Below, one piece after another: positions 46,479-60,200 of a stretch of 64,000 nt of DNA (the first letter of the stretch is position 1; each line of letters begins with the position of its first letter). The DNA is taken from contig OX438751.1 in NCBI GenBank assembly GCA_949316235.1, positions 15,376,801 to 15,440,800 on the forward strand, in the 5' to 3' direction. The translations under genes were made by a program, and so were the position numbers. This DNA is from Oegoconia quadripuncta (lineage: Eukaryota > Arthropoda > Insecta > Lepidoptera > Autostichidae). The notes beneath the pieces are model-generated. The model did no database searches, was not told the DNA's origin, and saw only the letters and a list, made by a program, of their open reading frames with translations.

Positions 46479-49400
46479 TAAATTATTTATTCATATTCAT
46501 ATATGTATTTATTGCATTACATTACAATTGGTAAAACGACTTCAAAATAAAACTGCAAATTATATCTTGCTGCATTATTTTATTAGCATAATGGAATATA
46601 GGAAGCCTATTGTCAAGTAAACATAAAACCATACTAAGTAATATTAGGTTTTAATATCTTGTAAACAGTATTCTTAAAATAATAAAAAACCCAACACCAA
46701 TCTTCAGGGAAATCCCTTCCCTGTTGTATTGATCGATCTTTCTATATGATATATTCCCTACCCTGAATACATACTTAATTCCAAAACATTTGTAATAATT
46801 TTTTTTATCACCGAAACAGGGATTGTCTCTGTTTAAAAGGAGCCCAATTACGGATACTTAATAAGCCTTAACAAGTTGTTGCTACATAAGCCGCAGGGAA
46901 CTACATCGAACGGCAAAAATAATCATAAATAGATTTTCGTAGATCGAACCACCGCTAACGACCCTAAGCCCGCCGACTATGAACAGGCGGCCTGGCAGCA
47001 TCTCTGATTGATTAAAGCCCCAACAAAGGGATGAAGCTGATCAACGCACAGAACCGAGAAGCCCTTTTATGCTCGTGTAATCAAAGAATTCTCTATACAA
47101 AAATCACTCACGAAACCTATGAATTGACTTTCAACGCTTGCCCTTGCCTCGGGGATCGGAATTTGCATTTTGAACATAAAATTTATGGGCAACTATGTAT
47201 TTTTATTTACCTAATCTTAACTTGAAGTAAATTAGTTAGATTTAAAATATTTTCAATTAATAAATCCATCAGTCTTGTGATATAGTTCTTGTTACATTTG
47301 CTAGCTTAATTAACCATAAAACATTGGTAAAGTAAATTATACTTACTTAAGTACATGTTACAAAGGAAATCCTTGTACAGCATTATAAAATAAACGACAC
47401 GTATATTTTATATTCCATGGCTCTTAATCATATCTATATAATAAGGAATATTTATGTCATGTAGTCAGTAGTCATAGTCAAGAGAGGACGGAGGCCATGG
47501 CCCAGCAGTGGGTCAGTAAGGCCTCCTAATAATAATAATAGTCAATAGTCCCACTCTGGTTTCACAAAATGATGTGTGTGACTATAGGAGACTCCTAGAC
47601 TACAGGGTAATACCAAGAAATCATGAAAACACTACAATGATATTAGCCCAGGGAAAATACGATAAAAATTTAGCTTAGCTAGATATAATTCAGAACCGAC
47701 TCATATGGTTGCTAATCTTATAGAGGTATATTAGAGATGTAATTTTGAATAATTAATCCAAAAAAACGAGCGCTTAGTCTAGATTTTTTTAGAAATTGCA
47801 ATATGTAATTTGTATCTTAATAACAATAAATTCTAACTGATATTTTATTAGGTAGGTAGACTTTTGTTAAACACAGTTAACTTATTGATGGATAAAATAC
47901 TAAGCATGTTATAGTTAGGCATGTATGTGTTTTAGCTAAAAATGTCGTCGAACTACATTGCTTAAGAAATAAAAATGAGAACTAATATTTTGTGACGATA
48001 ATTTCCCTAAATGTTTTAAATTTAAAGAAACACCCATCAATTGAGCATTATTTTTAAAGAAACACATTTTTCTACTTTGGCTGATTTAGTTACTTGCGTT
48101 TCTTACAAATGCTTAATTTTTAGCAATTGTTACTACATTTACAACACTTTATTAAATGTTTCAAGAACATCGTGGTTCATCGTTTTTCCGATGTCAAACC
48201 GTATTTTCCCTGGGCTATATAAAATATTAGAACAAATCAAATCAGACATTATGTAAATTCTGTACATAATTAGTTTTATCATCCCTACAATAAAAAAGTT
48301 GGAAGAACTATTTCTCCTACTAAATATACATTAGAACCGCTATAAAAATAGTATTTAACATTCTATAACATGTCTCTTAACAAAAAATCAAAGTCGAACA
48401 CAAGACACGGCAGCCCTAGCGAAATAACCACTAAGTTCAATATCAGTTGTTATCAATTACAAAAAAAAAACAATTTCAATAGATATTGTAGTCAGTTAGT
48501 ATATTTAAAACGTGGTATCAAAATAAGAGAGATTATCAAATCCCTTGATGCCCCTTCTATAATGGTTGCGTGGTCCATCATATCAGGTGAGCCAAGGTGC
48601 GGCGGGGGCAGACGAGGGGTCGCAGGCCGACAGATGTCACCCCCCGTGGGGCAAATGATGAGCTACCGAGGCCTAGCTAAACCCCTACGGCTCATAAAAT
48701 TTGCTGGCGTCAATTGTTTCTAATGCTACCTACCTCGGCAAAGTACTTATTATGTAGCGAGGGAAAATTATTGAAGAAAGTAAATTAACAAAAGTAAAGT
48801 TACGAAATGCTTGATTACCAGCTGAATTTTTGAAAACATACCTATTCTAGATTCTGTATTAAATTATTACTGAAAATCCCCCTCCCCATAAGCCTACGTT
48901 CTGAGATGCAACCCCTCCTCCGCCTCTCGGGAATTTGTTTGCCTTGCCATGCAATGCTATCAATCGGCCGCTGGTTGGCATTGTTTCAAGTACAACGCGC
49001 GACAGTTTGATAGTTTGATACCGCCCTGTAACCCTAGGCCGATACTTGAGAAGATATTCTGGAGCGCCCGGCAGTGCACGCTCATGACTACCTATATTTA
49101 AGCACTGTCTTACCGTTAGCAGATCTACGGTTACGGAACTCAACACAGTTAGGAATATTATCTTAGAGCTCCAAATTAAAGTACATTGAGGCCGCATGAA
49201 GTCTATAGACATATTGCCTTCGATAACGCCTGATGGCCAATGATCCTCACCAAAGCCAAGCAAGTCGGCTGCCCACCAAGTATTATATCTATAAAATGCT
49301 TGTGAACTAAAGTCTGACGCTGTGGGTCGTCTACATTGATATCGCTGCTCTTCGTCAAGCGTTACATCGCCGGTGAGCGACTGTTGTTGTTTAGTGGGAC

Positions 49401-50592
49401 ACAAGAAATCAGTTATCTGTCATCGCTACATATAACTATCATGAGAAAGCTCTTTAGGAAGTTAAGGCTCTACGTAGGAGAGTCCTAATAGCAAAGCCAC
49501 CTCATCTAACAACCCTCGCAGACATTTTATCATTTTATCAGAGAGGTTTATCAGTAACTGAGTTATTAGTAGTTCGAGATTGAAGGTGAAGGAAAAAGGC
49601 AGGACGGCTCTCACACGTTGATGGAGTCAACGTCTACTCCTGCTCCTATACATTTTTTGGTGGTTATGGTGGACTTACTTCCTAAATTGTTAGCATTTAG
49701 ACTGACTTAGGAAAAGTCATTTTCGAAAATTTTCTGTAAAAAGATGTTACCTGTAAAAAAGTTTTTTACTTTGGATTTCTATCTACAACAAAAAAAAAAT
49801 ACTACGCAAAAGATAATTACACAAAAATGACTTGCACTTGGACTTTTTCTAAATTGAAAGGTTAGTAAAACAAGTAACCAGAGCCTCGGCCGTCGAGTGC
49901 GGTTTATAATGAAAAGCGGAAGGAAGCGATACCACCGCGCACGCGCCGCCACGCGTCCACTTCCGGCCCTAATGTGATATAATAATATAATAGGAGACAT
50001 CTCCGAACTCCTCACATGTAATGTGTGTATCCTTCATACTTTCTCACCACAACTATTGTTATGTAATAAATTGATATTGTTATGCAAAGCACCTGAGTAT
50101 TATTGTCTGATCATCTAAAGAGTGCGGATGTTCCATGATGGTTGAGATTTATTTATTTATTTATTTTCCATGATCTACACTTGTCGAGATGATTATGGCC
50201 TTCACTGAACTTCCTCGTTTTTCAAAATTTCCAGCATTTAAACTTATGGACTAACTCCATTGTCAGTATCATTCATTACAGACAAGGTGCATTGTTTATG
50301 TGGTATCGACCACAAATTCTGAAAACAAAAGTCTTGGGTAACAAGAAGAAATGACAAATTTTTACTAATGCTGCCAAGTATGCTAAATGCTTCCATTTGG
50401 TCTTCACCTCTCAAAATTATTTCTACCTAATTGTAAAGTCTGCCCGATGTTGACGTACTCCTCAACAACTTCGAGGGTCATCCAAATCGGGGGCCTGACA
50501 CCCATTAGCGATATCGCTGTATGTCAGGGACCCAATTCTTGCACTTGATATTGCATATTGATGTGGACATTAGATGTCTATCACGGTCACGC
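46479..50592. other. Non-coding stretch with two unexplained open frames
   Basis: A retroelement tail motif is at 47487-47535. A plus-strand frame at 48370-48723 (117 codons) contains a GTGAGCC donor-like site near 48588, and a minus-strand frame at 48859-49404 (181 codons) has ordinary composition but no domain I know. They may be exons or relics; neither is called. 49910-49980 is CpG-rich. Confidence 0.35.
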
Positions 50593-50823
50593 TTAAGGCG
50601 TATGCAAAAGTGACAAACTTATCCATATCTCTCGATATTCAGGCTTTTGTACTCCCACTTTGACGTTAAAAACCCCCATAACAACGCTCCGACTGATGTG
50701 CGTCGTGATGATGTTGTGTAAGGCCTCTATTTTATGTTCATACAGCCACAAATTTGTCATCCGAATGTGCCGATTGTAATGCGTTTGCTGGTAATCTCTA
50801 TTAACATTGCCAGTAAGGACCAA
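50593..50823 (-). pseudogene. LINE endonuclease-domain fragment
   Basis: On the minus strand IEALHNIITTHISRSVVMGV followed by FNVKVG resembles the '..VMGDFNAKVG' core of the AP-endonuclease domain of non-LTR retrotransposons, with the usual aspartate changed to V. Only about 75 codons remain. It lies in opposite orientation to the LINE fragment that follows. Confidence 0.6.
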
Positions 50824-50971
50824 ATTTACGAGGAACCTAACACCGCCTTTGTCGTTTTAAACCTGTCCCATATATGAAATAGATAGGGTAATTCTCCATT
50901 CAAGGGTTAAAAAAATGTGGTAAAGATGTTACTATTTTAGGCGTTCTTTAAAGAAAGTTGTGAATTTAAAA

Positions 50972-51190
50972 TTAGATTAGGCGGTCACCTCTGCAGGATG
51001 GCCCAGAAAAAATGGGCAAGATGCGTACAGATTGGGTCCCACAAGACACCAGGCGCGGAAGAGGTAGGCCCAAAAAGCATTGGCGCGATAGATACTTTCA
51101 CCAAGGAGTAGAGAGGTATTGCACTGGTTAGAGACATGTGGCAAAAAAGGGGAGGCTTTACCCCAGCAGAGGGACAACTCATGCTAATTG
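50972..51190 (+). pseudogene. LINE ORF2 C-terminal fragment
   Basis: The first frame reads GHLCRMAQKKWARCVQ, then a shifted frame reads TRRGRGRPKKHWRDRYF followed by a stop and later KKGRLYPSRGT. 'RRGRGRPKKRWRD' followed by W and a terminal 'GEAF..QQ' is the typical C-terminus of many invertebrate LINE ORF2 proteins. Confidence 0.7.
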
Positions 51191-52669
51191 AAAAAAGGGA
51201 CGTTCTTTTGCTCATTTATAGGTATGAAACTAAGAGGTACGTACCATTCTCTCCTGAACAAAACTGAATCTATCACGAATTTCCGTGAACCTGTTGTCAG
51301 TGGTTGTTTGGTTAGAAACAACTCTACCTGCCTATCAAACATATTATCATGTATATATATATATAGGCACACAAAGATACTTGTACGCACCCTCTAATTT
51401 GCAAATACCTACATAATTTTGTAGCTATGATCCCACGCTATAATTGTGTTATGATTATTTTCTGATACACAATATTCCTTTAACAATGAATGCTTTTATT
51501 TATATAGTCTAGTACAATTATAAACCAGCTTCTAACCGCGTTCTGTACCGTGCCGCCCGCCCGCCGGAGGCGAATAAATACTCCCCATCATAATCATGGC
51601 TTTGAAATATATAATAACATCACAAACCAAATACACTAAATACATTAATTGGTAGGAAGGCATTGAATTTTAAAGTCCATTTGTACAGCGCAAACTATAA
51701 TGCAAAAGTGAATGCATAATAGGTAACCAATACGGAAATAATTTGCAAAGAATCTACCTATTAAATTTGGCTATAGCCGTATCATGCACACATTTAACAT
51801 TAAAAAAAAAACACTTAATAGCGCTCTAATTCGTCATCAACTCGTTAATATTATGTATTATTTATTGTTTTCATTTGTACAGTAGGTAAACAATAATTTG
51901 CTAAGTGCGACGTTATCGTTCTAATGGCCGGACGACGGCGGGCGCGTTTGTTTAGTGTTAAAATCAAAAAGTGCTCATCGACGCTTCTGTGCGTTTTTGA
52001 AGAGCACTTAACTTAATTACACGAAACCGTATGGCGTAACGTGGGTGAAGTCTAAAGGAAATAAGGTATGAGTACACTAAGCTGCCCCATTGTGTCATAT
52101 GGTGCTCGCGGCGCATGCCGGGCCGTCGGCCTACGGGGCAAAACACGTGCCAGCTCACCGAGTAATTGTAGCCTACGATATGAACATCACTGGTACAAAA
52201 GCGGTGAATATTCAACGCCCCCTGTTGTGTTACATTTATAGTTATGTTTTTTAATTAAACATAGTTTAAGGGAGAAATGCTCTTCCTGTGTGTGTCGACA
52301 AAACGACTATAGGACTTTATCGACGGCTATTTACATCAAGATACAGCAGGCAGCAGCGTCATTTAGTCGAAAAATGTTTTAAAAACAAATTATTTAGGCT
52401 ATGCTGCTACAAAATGGTCATTTTAAGTGGATCTATTCAAAACAAACTTTATTTAAAAGTAAGTTTTTACGCTGCAGCGAAACTTCCAACGATAATTATG
52501 AAAGTTAAATATCTTCAAAACGGCTTAACCGATTTCCATCCAACATGGCTAAGAAACCTAAAATATAGAAGAATGTAAATTTAGAAATCTCTCGATAGGC
52601 TATGATATCATTGAAATACATTTTCATGAAACACGGTTAAGAATCTGCGCCCTTGTTTAATTTTTGAAA
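51191..52669. other. Non-coding stretch, no gene seen
   Basis: CpG-rich patches occur at 51536-51580, 51920-51960 and 52080-52150. No frame with a domain was found. Confidence 0.45.
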
Positions 52670-52890
<221 letters not shown>

Positions 52891-53110
52891 AAAAGGGATG
52901 CGTCTTATAATTTGAGCTAGGGACCAATATGTTGTTATTCAGATACAAGTAAGATAGCAAGTAAAGAATAATCTATCACAATCTATCACAAATCAGATCT
53001 TACATCGGCAGTCTAGAGAGGTCCGTTCCTGAAGTTCAGCGTCTGAACATAATCTCTCTCTATTTGCTCTAATCGGCGGTGGCAGGGTTAATCGTCTTGA
53101 TTTATCTCAC

Positions 53111-53258
53111 CTTCAAGCGCCTTATTCCTGGCCAGCAGTGCTAGAAGCACGTCAGGTGGCGGTGGTTCGAGTTGGTGCATAGTATCGAGTGCTGCGTCCA
53201 TGGAGCCTTGCACCTCACGACCCTCACACTCCGCTACGACGTCACCGTATGTTGCCAT
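53111..53258 (-). CDS. Probable first coding exon of an unidentified gene
   Basis: On the minus strand an open frame reads MDAALDTMHQLEPPPPDVLL then ALLARNKALEG and meets an excellent splice donor, GAAG|GTGAGA, at 53110. Beyond the donor the frame stops within eight codons, so splicing is likely. Two starts are possible, Met at 53258 or at 53201; neither has a strong Kozak context. The acidic proline stretch followed by an LLxRNxxLE pattern suggests the beginning of a coiled coil, as in dynein-adaptor or CDR2-type proteins, but this is a weak resemblance and I assign no name. The next exon was not found and would lie to the left, perhaps far away. The exon sits head to head with the CFAP47-like gene. 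Confidence 0.5.
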
Positions 53259-53379
53259 CAATGCAGGACTACTACGTCCGTAAATCGCACAGTAAACTTG
53301 ATACGTCCACACCGCGACTTAGCATCCCGCACGGAATGTATACACTAAACACCAGAAAGCACACCTGCACCTTTCGGGA

Positions 53380-53640
53380 GCGTCGTCGAGAGCGGTGCGG
53401 CGGGCGTCGGGGCGCGCCTAAAGCCCGGGTCTTAGCCACGTGGCGGCGCCGCCTACACCCGCCCCCGCCGCCGCGCCCGCCCTCCTACCTCCCATTGAGA
53501 AGTCACTTTTTACCCCCTGAATCTGATAAACCCTTGGGTGAGCGGTGCGCAGGCGAAGCGGGGCTCCCCCGCCCCGAACTAATTTGCCGGAGTCGTACGA
53601 CACACCCCCGGTGCTTACATCCATCTACAATATTACTCCA
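53380..53640. promoter_or_regulatory. CpG-rich candidate promoter between head-to-head genes
   Basis: This block is by far the most GC- and CpG-rich of the right half ('ggcggcgccgcctacacccg', repeated 'cgcc'). It lies upstream of the minus-strand exon at 53111-53258 and about 0.5 kb upstream of the plus-strand gene at 54105. The long open frames across it on both strands come from base composition. Confidence 0.45.
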
Positions 53641-54104
53641 GCACGTTATCCCGTTCGCGAGGGCACTTCGCTTCCACTCATCTGGTATAGCTGCGAAGAA
53701 AGGGAATTCCGAAACTAATGTGCTAAATTATTCTCACAATTCAACGATTTTGTACTTAATTTAACATATTTAAATGTAAATAGGTACTTATTTCTAAAAC
53801 AATTTTTAATTCTTGTTATTGTCATGCATGAACTTAGAATAAGACGGGTAAGAGATAGTAAAAGAGAGAGGCGGAGAACATTATTTTGTTCTATGGACAA
53901 AATATTGTTACTAGAATCCACCTGTAAAGAGAATTACTAAATAATAATAATGTCTACTTTGTAATACTTCAAATCATATATTTTTTTTAATGTCACCATA
54001 TAATAAAAATACTTTGTGATGTCACCTGAAAGGTATTCTAACCTTGTAACGTACATAAACACAATTTTTAAAGTTATTTACATAAATTTATATAATTTAT
54101 AAAG

Positions 54105-54284
54105 ATGAACCTACCCCAAGACACTCCATGTGATCTATATAATCCAGACAATATTTTTAAAAGATTCAAAGTGCTGGAATTTCCAACATCTTTTGTCAGT
54201 TTGACTACTGTACAAGATCTTGATGTTGAAGTGGATCTTAACAAATCAGCTTATCTCAAAACTATGTGTGAAGGCAAATTAATA
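54105..54284 (+). CDS. CFAP47: CFAP47-like exon 1 (residues 1-60)
   Basis: It starts MNLPQDTPCDLYNPDN and ends at ATA|GTAAGT, phase 0. There is no polypyrimidine tract before the ATG, so it is more likely a true first coding exon than an internal one. Intron 1 is 482 bp. Confidence 0.75.
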
Positions 54285-57200
54285 GTAAGTTATAATTTAT
54301 AGAATAATTTTCTTTTATTTATTGAGAAAACCAGTACATACCTAGTGTTACTAAATATCCACATATTTTAGCTCATAATTACGAAGCCGATTTTCTCCGT
54401 ACAAATTCATATATTATGTTTTACTTTACTCGCCACCGTTAGACTTCAGTTCTATCTCCACCAGACTATTTCTATTTTATAGCTATGATTTTATAGTTCT
54501 TATTAATAATTATTTATTTGTTGTGATGACGTTCGTGGCCGAATTACAGCTGTAGTGCCATTTTCCCGGTTGATTATATATATAACCGGGCGGTTAAAGT
54601 TACAAAATCAAACCTTTTTGAATATTCATTGATCTGAAGCCTCCAAAATTCATTATCTGGTACTTATACATATTACAGAGTAGGTTTCGGTGTTCTATGT
54701 AATTTGAGATCACGTAATCAGTTTGATTCTCTTCCATCATTAACATTTACACTAACAAATTTTTAGAAATTTGAAGAAGCTCGCAATATATCTGCACCAC
54801 ACAGAGCATTTTCTATGGAACAAATAGATCCGCATACACTTAAAATTACATTCAAGCCACTAAGTGAATGTATTTCCAAAGCTATAAAAAGTAGGAAGCA
54901 TTTTGATAATAGATTCGTATTTGATCTTCGACTTATACAAGTGGATGGTTTGTGTTGCTGCAAAGAAGAGGCTCACTCTGAAGTTGGCCGTTATTATATA
55001 AGCGGGCAGTATGAATATTGTAAAGTTACACATCATCCGAAAACAATTAACTTTGGTGATATAATTATGAATAACAACGTAAAAAAGTACGTACGCATAC
55101 GAAATGAGTCTAAATTTATTGCTGCTAAAATGAATTATGAAAAGATAACCGGCTTTGAAGTTACGCCACAAAAATTTACCATTCCTCCAAATTCATCAAA
55201 AAGGCTTACAATTTCCGTAAAACCGACAAGTCTAAAAATGGAAACTACTCTTGTGTTTAAAATTAGAAACCCCTTCGATTTATATGATGAAACACCTGTA
55301 AATGAACGACAGAAACCTGATGTTAACTACATAACTTACACAATTTCTACTGACCTAAATGTTGTATATGGAAAGAAAATGATTACAAAAGAAATAGAGT
55401 CACTGCATAAATTGAATGATCAAGACCCTTTGTATACTTATATTGATAAAGAGTTGATTGAACACCAGAAAAGAAAAAATGTGGGTATGAAATTTTTGGA
55501 GGAGTCCAAATCTTCACATATTAAAAAAGCCGCAGTTTGGAAACCGAGTGGAAAAGAGAGATGTTATTCTGATTCGTCGTCATTAAAATTAAGAACTGCA
55601 GGATTAGACTTTTGTAAGAAATATCGAGTTCATGCAACTGCATATGACTTATTTAGTATCCTACTGTTACCTTTCTCTATTGATTTTGGAGCAATAGCTA
55701 TGGATACGTACGGTGAGCATGACTTGTTAATAAAAAACAATTGTCCATATGATGTTACAATAAGGCTACTGGAAGATCCATATATTGTGTATACCAAAGA
55801 TAAACTGTGCTGCTTAAAAGTGCAACTGAAATCCTTAGAGCAGGCTACGGTATCAATATTAAGCAGTGGTTATATTACTGGAATATTTACTGGAACCTTT
55901 AAGTATACAATAGACAATAAATTTCATTTAAAACATCCTTATAGTCTTCACGTTGGTAATCCAAAATTAATGGTACAAGACGTAAACTTAAAATTTGGTA
56001 TGATTACCAATGAATGTTTTGTTACATCGGTCCCTGTTAGAATAATGAACCAATTTAATACAGCAGTTGCTTTCGAATGGCAAGAACTGAATCCTGATAC
56101 ACCATTTGAAATATTGCCTTTAACTGGTTATGTACCGCCGCGATCCTGCAAGATTTGTGATATTTTATATGTCTGTAAAGCAACCAAAACCAAGACTCAT
56201 GAAATAGATTTTATTTCTAAAGGTACATACACAAAAATTATTCCACTTGAAGCAACTATAGTAACAAGGAAATTATCAATCAAATTTTTACAACCAGCTG
56301 TTATATTCAAAGAGATTCCGTTAAACTTAGAGACACTCGAAAGGGTAAAATTGGAAAATTCCTCTAGAGAAATTGCTCTTTTTCATATCGTAGAGCCCTT
56401 AATTCCAGGTGTCCAAATAGAACCTATGTCGGGAATCATACGACCAAAAATGATAATAACCTTTGAAATTGTAGTAAAAATTTCATGTGTTATGGAATTT
56501 GTATTCGACGTTTGCGTAAGAATTAACAATAAGGAAAATGTTCTCTTACCCATAAGTGGTAGTGTTATCGAGCCGAAAATAATAATACATCCCAAAAATA
56601 TTTACATGCCACGCGTGCCTATTGGCATGATTACATACGTTCCAATAACATTTCAAAATGTGAGTACACTTAAAAGCGTGGTAGAGGTATTAGACACTGG
56701 TGATGATAATATATTTAATGTTTATACTGCTCAAGGAAACGAAAAACAACGACTGTTTGAATTTTCTATAGAAGGTGGCATATCCAAGACAGTATTTATA
56801 AAAGTTTGTGATATCTTCCGAAGAGAATATGATATGTATATACCTTTTAAGATCAATGGATTATTAGGACCACCAGATCAAAATTCCTGGTCAACAGAAC
56901 TTCATTACTATATCGGTCCATATGAAGAGTAAGTTTTTTTAATTTATGTAAACATACGGTGTGCCACCGAGAATTACGATAAACCTTAGTCCTAATTAAG
57001 TTAACTATAGTTATATATTAACATATCTAGAAAGATATGTGACCTCACGATACCAGTATTTATGACCTTAGTAAAATGTTAATAATGGTTAGGAGCATTA
57101 TTATCCTATCTTATATAATATCATAACTATTTTCAATATTTATAGTAAAAATTATTAGCGTTCGCACGCAAACATTTATTCGTAATTAGTGCGGCTGCTG

Positions 57201-60200
57201 GTGTCGTACATTGTTTTACCACCGCGAACGAAGCGGTTTCAGCAGTTGTTGCATGTGTCGGGTAACAAGTTTTTTTAATAAGTCGGAGTCGGAGAGGGCG
57301 TTGTTAGCGACTGAGACCGCTTCAGCCCGTTTCGTAGTATGGGGTTTTTAGCGTGTGCATCACTCAGGCAATACGACAGTGGTGTCGATTCGGTTGCACA
57401 CGAACTAAACTAAAATCAGATTTAGACTGGTGCTGTCACGTTATATTGTTCCAGAGAGAAAAAGACAGGCAAACTTTAAAATTGGTTTTAGTTTAGTTTG
57501 CGTACAACCGAATCGACAGCAATATCAGGATAACTTCTACCGTGACCGTGTAACTGAATGCTGGCATATGCTGCCCGGTGAAGGGTAAACGTACTTACAT
57601 GCTTCGCAAGCCATCCAACCGGCCCTCGTATACAAACAATGGAATGCCAGATTAACCTACAATCCGTTCTGGCCAAGTTCCATGATCGACAGTATTATTC
57701 ACGAATTGTCAAAAAATTGTAGATACTAAATCTCATTAAAATCTGTCAATTACAAGTAATGTAATTTTCGCATTTGTTAGGAAGAATAGGATTTACTGTA
57801 CAGAACCACAATAACTTTAATTAGCTCACTCTACTTATTAGCAACCAGCTACCGCCGTAATTGCTTTTAACCTTAATTATACTTCCGTAAAAGGGAAAAT
57901 TTAGTTGACTGTTTCAATATATTTTTTAATAATAAATCTCTTAAAAATTACCATAACGTCAGAAGCAATATAACATTTAATTTTCATGCTATGCCGAATA
58001 TAAATTTTTAGACCTTAATTTGATAATACAAATTCTTTATTTCTGTCTTACTTCTCAGATGTGCTTCCCTAATAGGAGGTTTTACATTATATGTTTTATG
58101 TTAAAATAAAGAAACCAGTAATAAATAATCCTGTTGCGAGTTGGATTGTATTTTATTAGAATTGCGAAGGTGACGATTGTAACTCTGTGGAAAATTCTTT
58201 TAAATTATTGAAATTCTTATTTGACATCCGATGTTAATTATAGTTTAATGATAGATTAGTATTTTGATTAAGAGATTTATATGACATCGTATTTGTTATA
58301 TTTTAAAATAAACATCAATTTCTTCCAGACTCTACGAATATAATGCCAGAGTTAAAATTAAAACCGTCAATAAGGACATCAGTTACTGTCGTATAGGTGG
58401 AGTTATCACTGTGCCCTGGATTGCCTTGTCTGTCCAAAAATTTGAAATTGACTATGATCCAACCGGAGAAAATCGTATAAACTTCTCAATGACCAACATA
58501 TCAAAGTATCATTTACACGTCACTATTTTGACAACTAAACTGGCTCCATATTTTACTTTGAATGTGAATTCAGAAGCAAGTGTGTCCATTTTAAATGAAG
58601 CCAATATAAAATTGGAATTGGATCGCGATGAGCAAGCAGATTTTACTGTAGTATTCCATCCTAAAGGGCATGGAAGATTTGTTGCAGTTGCTACACTTTA
58701 TTTGGATAAATATTTAACACTACCTTATTCCAATTTGACATTTGTTGGAAAACGACAAACTCCTCTAATGACAGCAAGCACCAATAGAATAATATTTCCG
58801 CCAAGTTTAGTCGAGACGGCGATAACCCGCGACCTAACGCTAAAGATGGAAGGAGCCAGTATACTGGATGCATTCACATGTTCTTCAAAAGAGGAACAAA
58901 ATTTAACTATCAAATTTGTGGGTTGCGAGGTGGTAACGGAAGGAGAACTATACTACACAATTGTAACAATAACAGTAACAATTTGTTGTAGGTGTACATA
59001 TGCACGAAACTTAACGCTCGGTTTTCACCATGAGTGCGGCTCTAGCTGTGATGTTGAAGTACATTTTAGCTCAACTTATTGTCCGTTAACCTTACACACA
59101 CAACTTGTTGTTAAACCCGAAGAGAATCCTTATCCGTATTATCCATTAAATGCACAAACTGAGCTTTATGAGTACTTAGAAACGTGTTGCCATTTTCTTG
59201 AAAAATGGATGTTTCAACAAGGTTTTCGCAGAGATTTATATCCTGCGATTCCAGACACGTTTCATGTTATATCTTCAGCAATATCATCACCGCCAGGTAC
59301 GAAAGGCAAAGGAATGAACGTGTCTTATTTAAGTTTTGTTAGACGAATCGCTGGACCTCTAATGAAGCATGTACGCAAGATAACGTAAGCAATCGATTTT
59401 TGTTTTTACTGTTATTTTTCCTTCTGCACCGATTTAAAGATATATATAATTAGGTAGGACGTATTAATGTTTGCAAATAAATCAAAACAAAATATTTCTC
59501 GATTTCACTTATTATTTTTAACATAGGTTGTCGATTTACATATGATTGATCGGTGCAGTGGGTAGTGTCCTTCGAAACCAACAGTTGCGGGTTTAAATCC
59601 CCATGGGGTAAAAGTTTGTGTGATAATGTTCCCGAGTCATACATGTATGTTTATCGCTAGTAGTCGCATTCACTATTCATTATCAATTAGCGAAGTTAAG
59701 CGGTCAATACTTGGATGGGTGATCACTAGTAGCATTTTAATACCTGTGTTTTCGTGCTCGTTAAATAGGCAACTATGCCTAGCTGGTAGCCTACAGGGGC
59801 AGCTTAAAATTATTTATTTATTATTTATTTATTTATTATTTATTTATTTATTATTTATTAGGTGCCTTTGGCTTCTCCCGGTGAAAGGAGGCTGTGCCTC
59901 AACAGTGGGGCAAGTGATGATGATGATGATTAATATTTACGCATCTTACTTATTTACAGCGCACAAGGTGTCGATGAATCATTTAAATGTGTTAAAGAAA
60001 TTCATGACACATATAAAGAAATAATTAACTTATTAGTAGCCCGTGGTGCAAATTTATGGATACTTCAGGCAAAATTTCTATTGAGCTATGAACATTTCGT
60101 AATATACACAAAAAATGTAGCAGCTAAAGGTAATGCAGACATATTGTTAATTCAAGAATTATTAGCCGATGTCAATTTGTTCAATCGTCTCGCCAAACAA

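Noticed and set aside
48859..49404. 181-codon minus-strand gene
   Set aside because: No domain, no splice context and no homologue recognised. Kept only as an unexplained open frame.
53189..53764. 191-codon plus-strand protein with proline/arginine runs
   Set aside because: It is antisense to the better supported minus-strand exon and is driven by the CpG-rich promoter block.
59690..59730. 5S rRNA gene
   Set aside because: Only the 3' control region is present, with an internal gap and no 5' half; it sits in a SINE.
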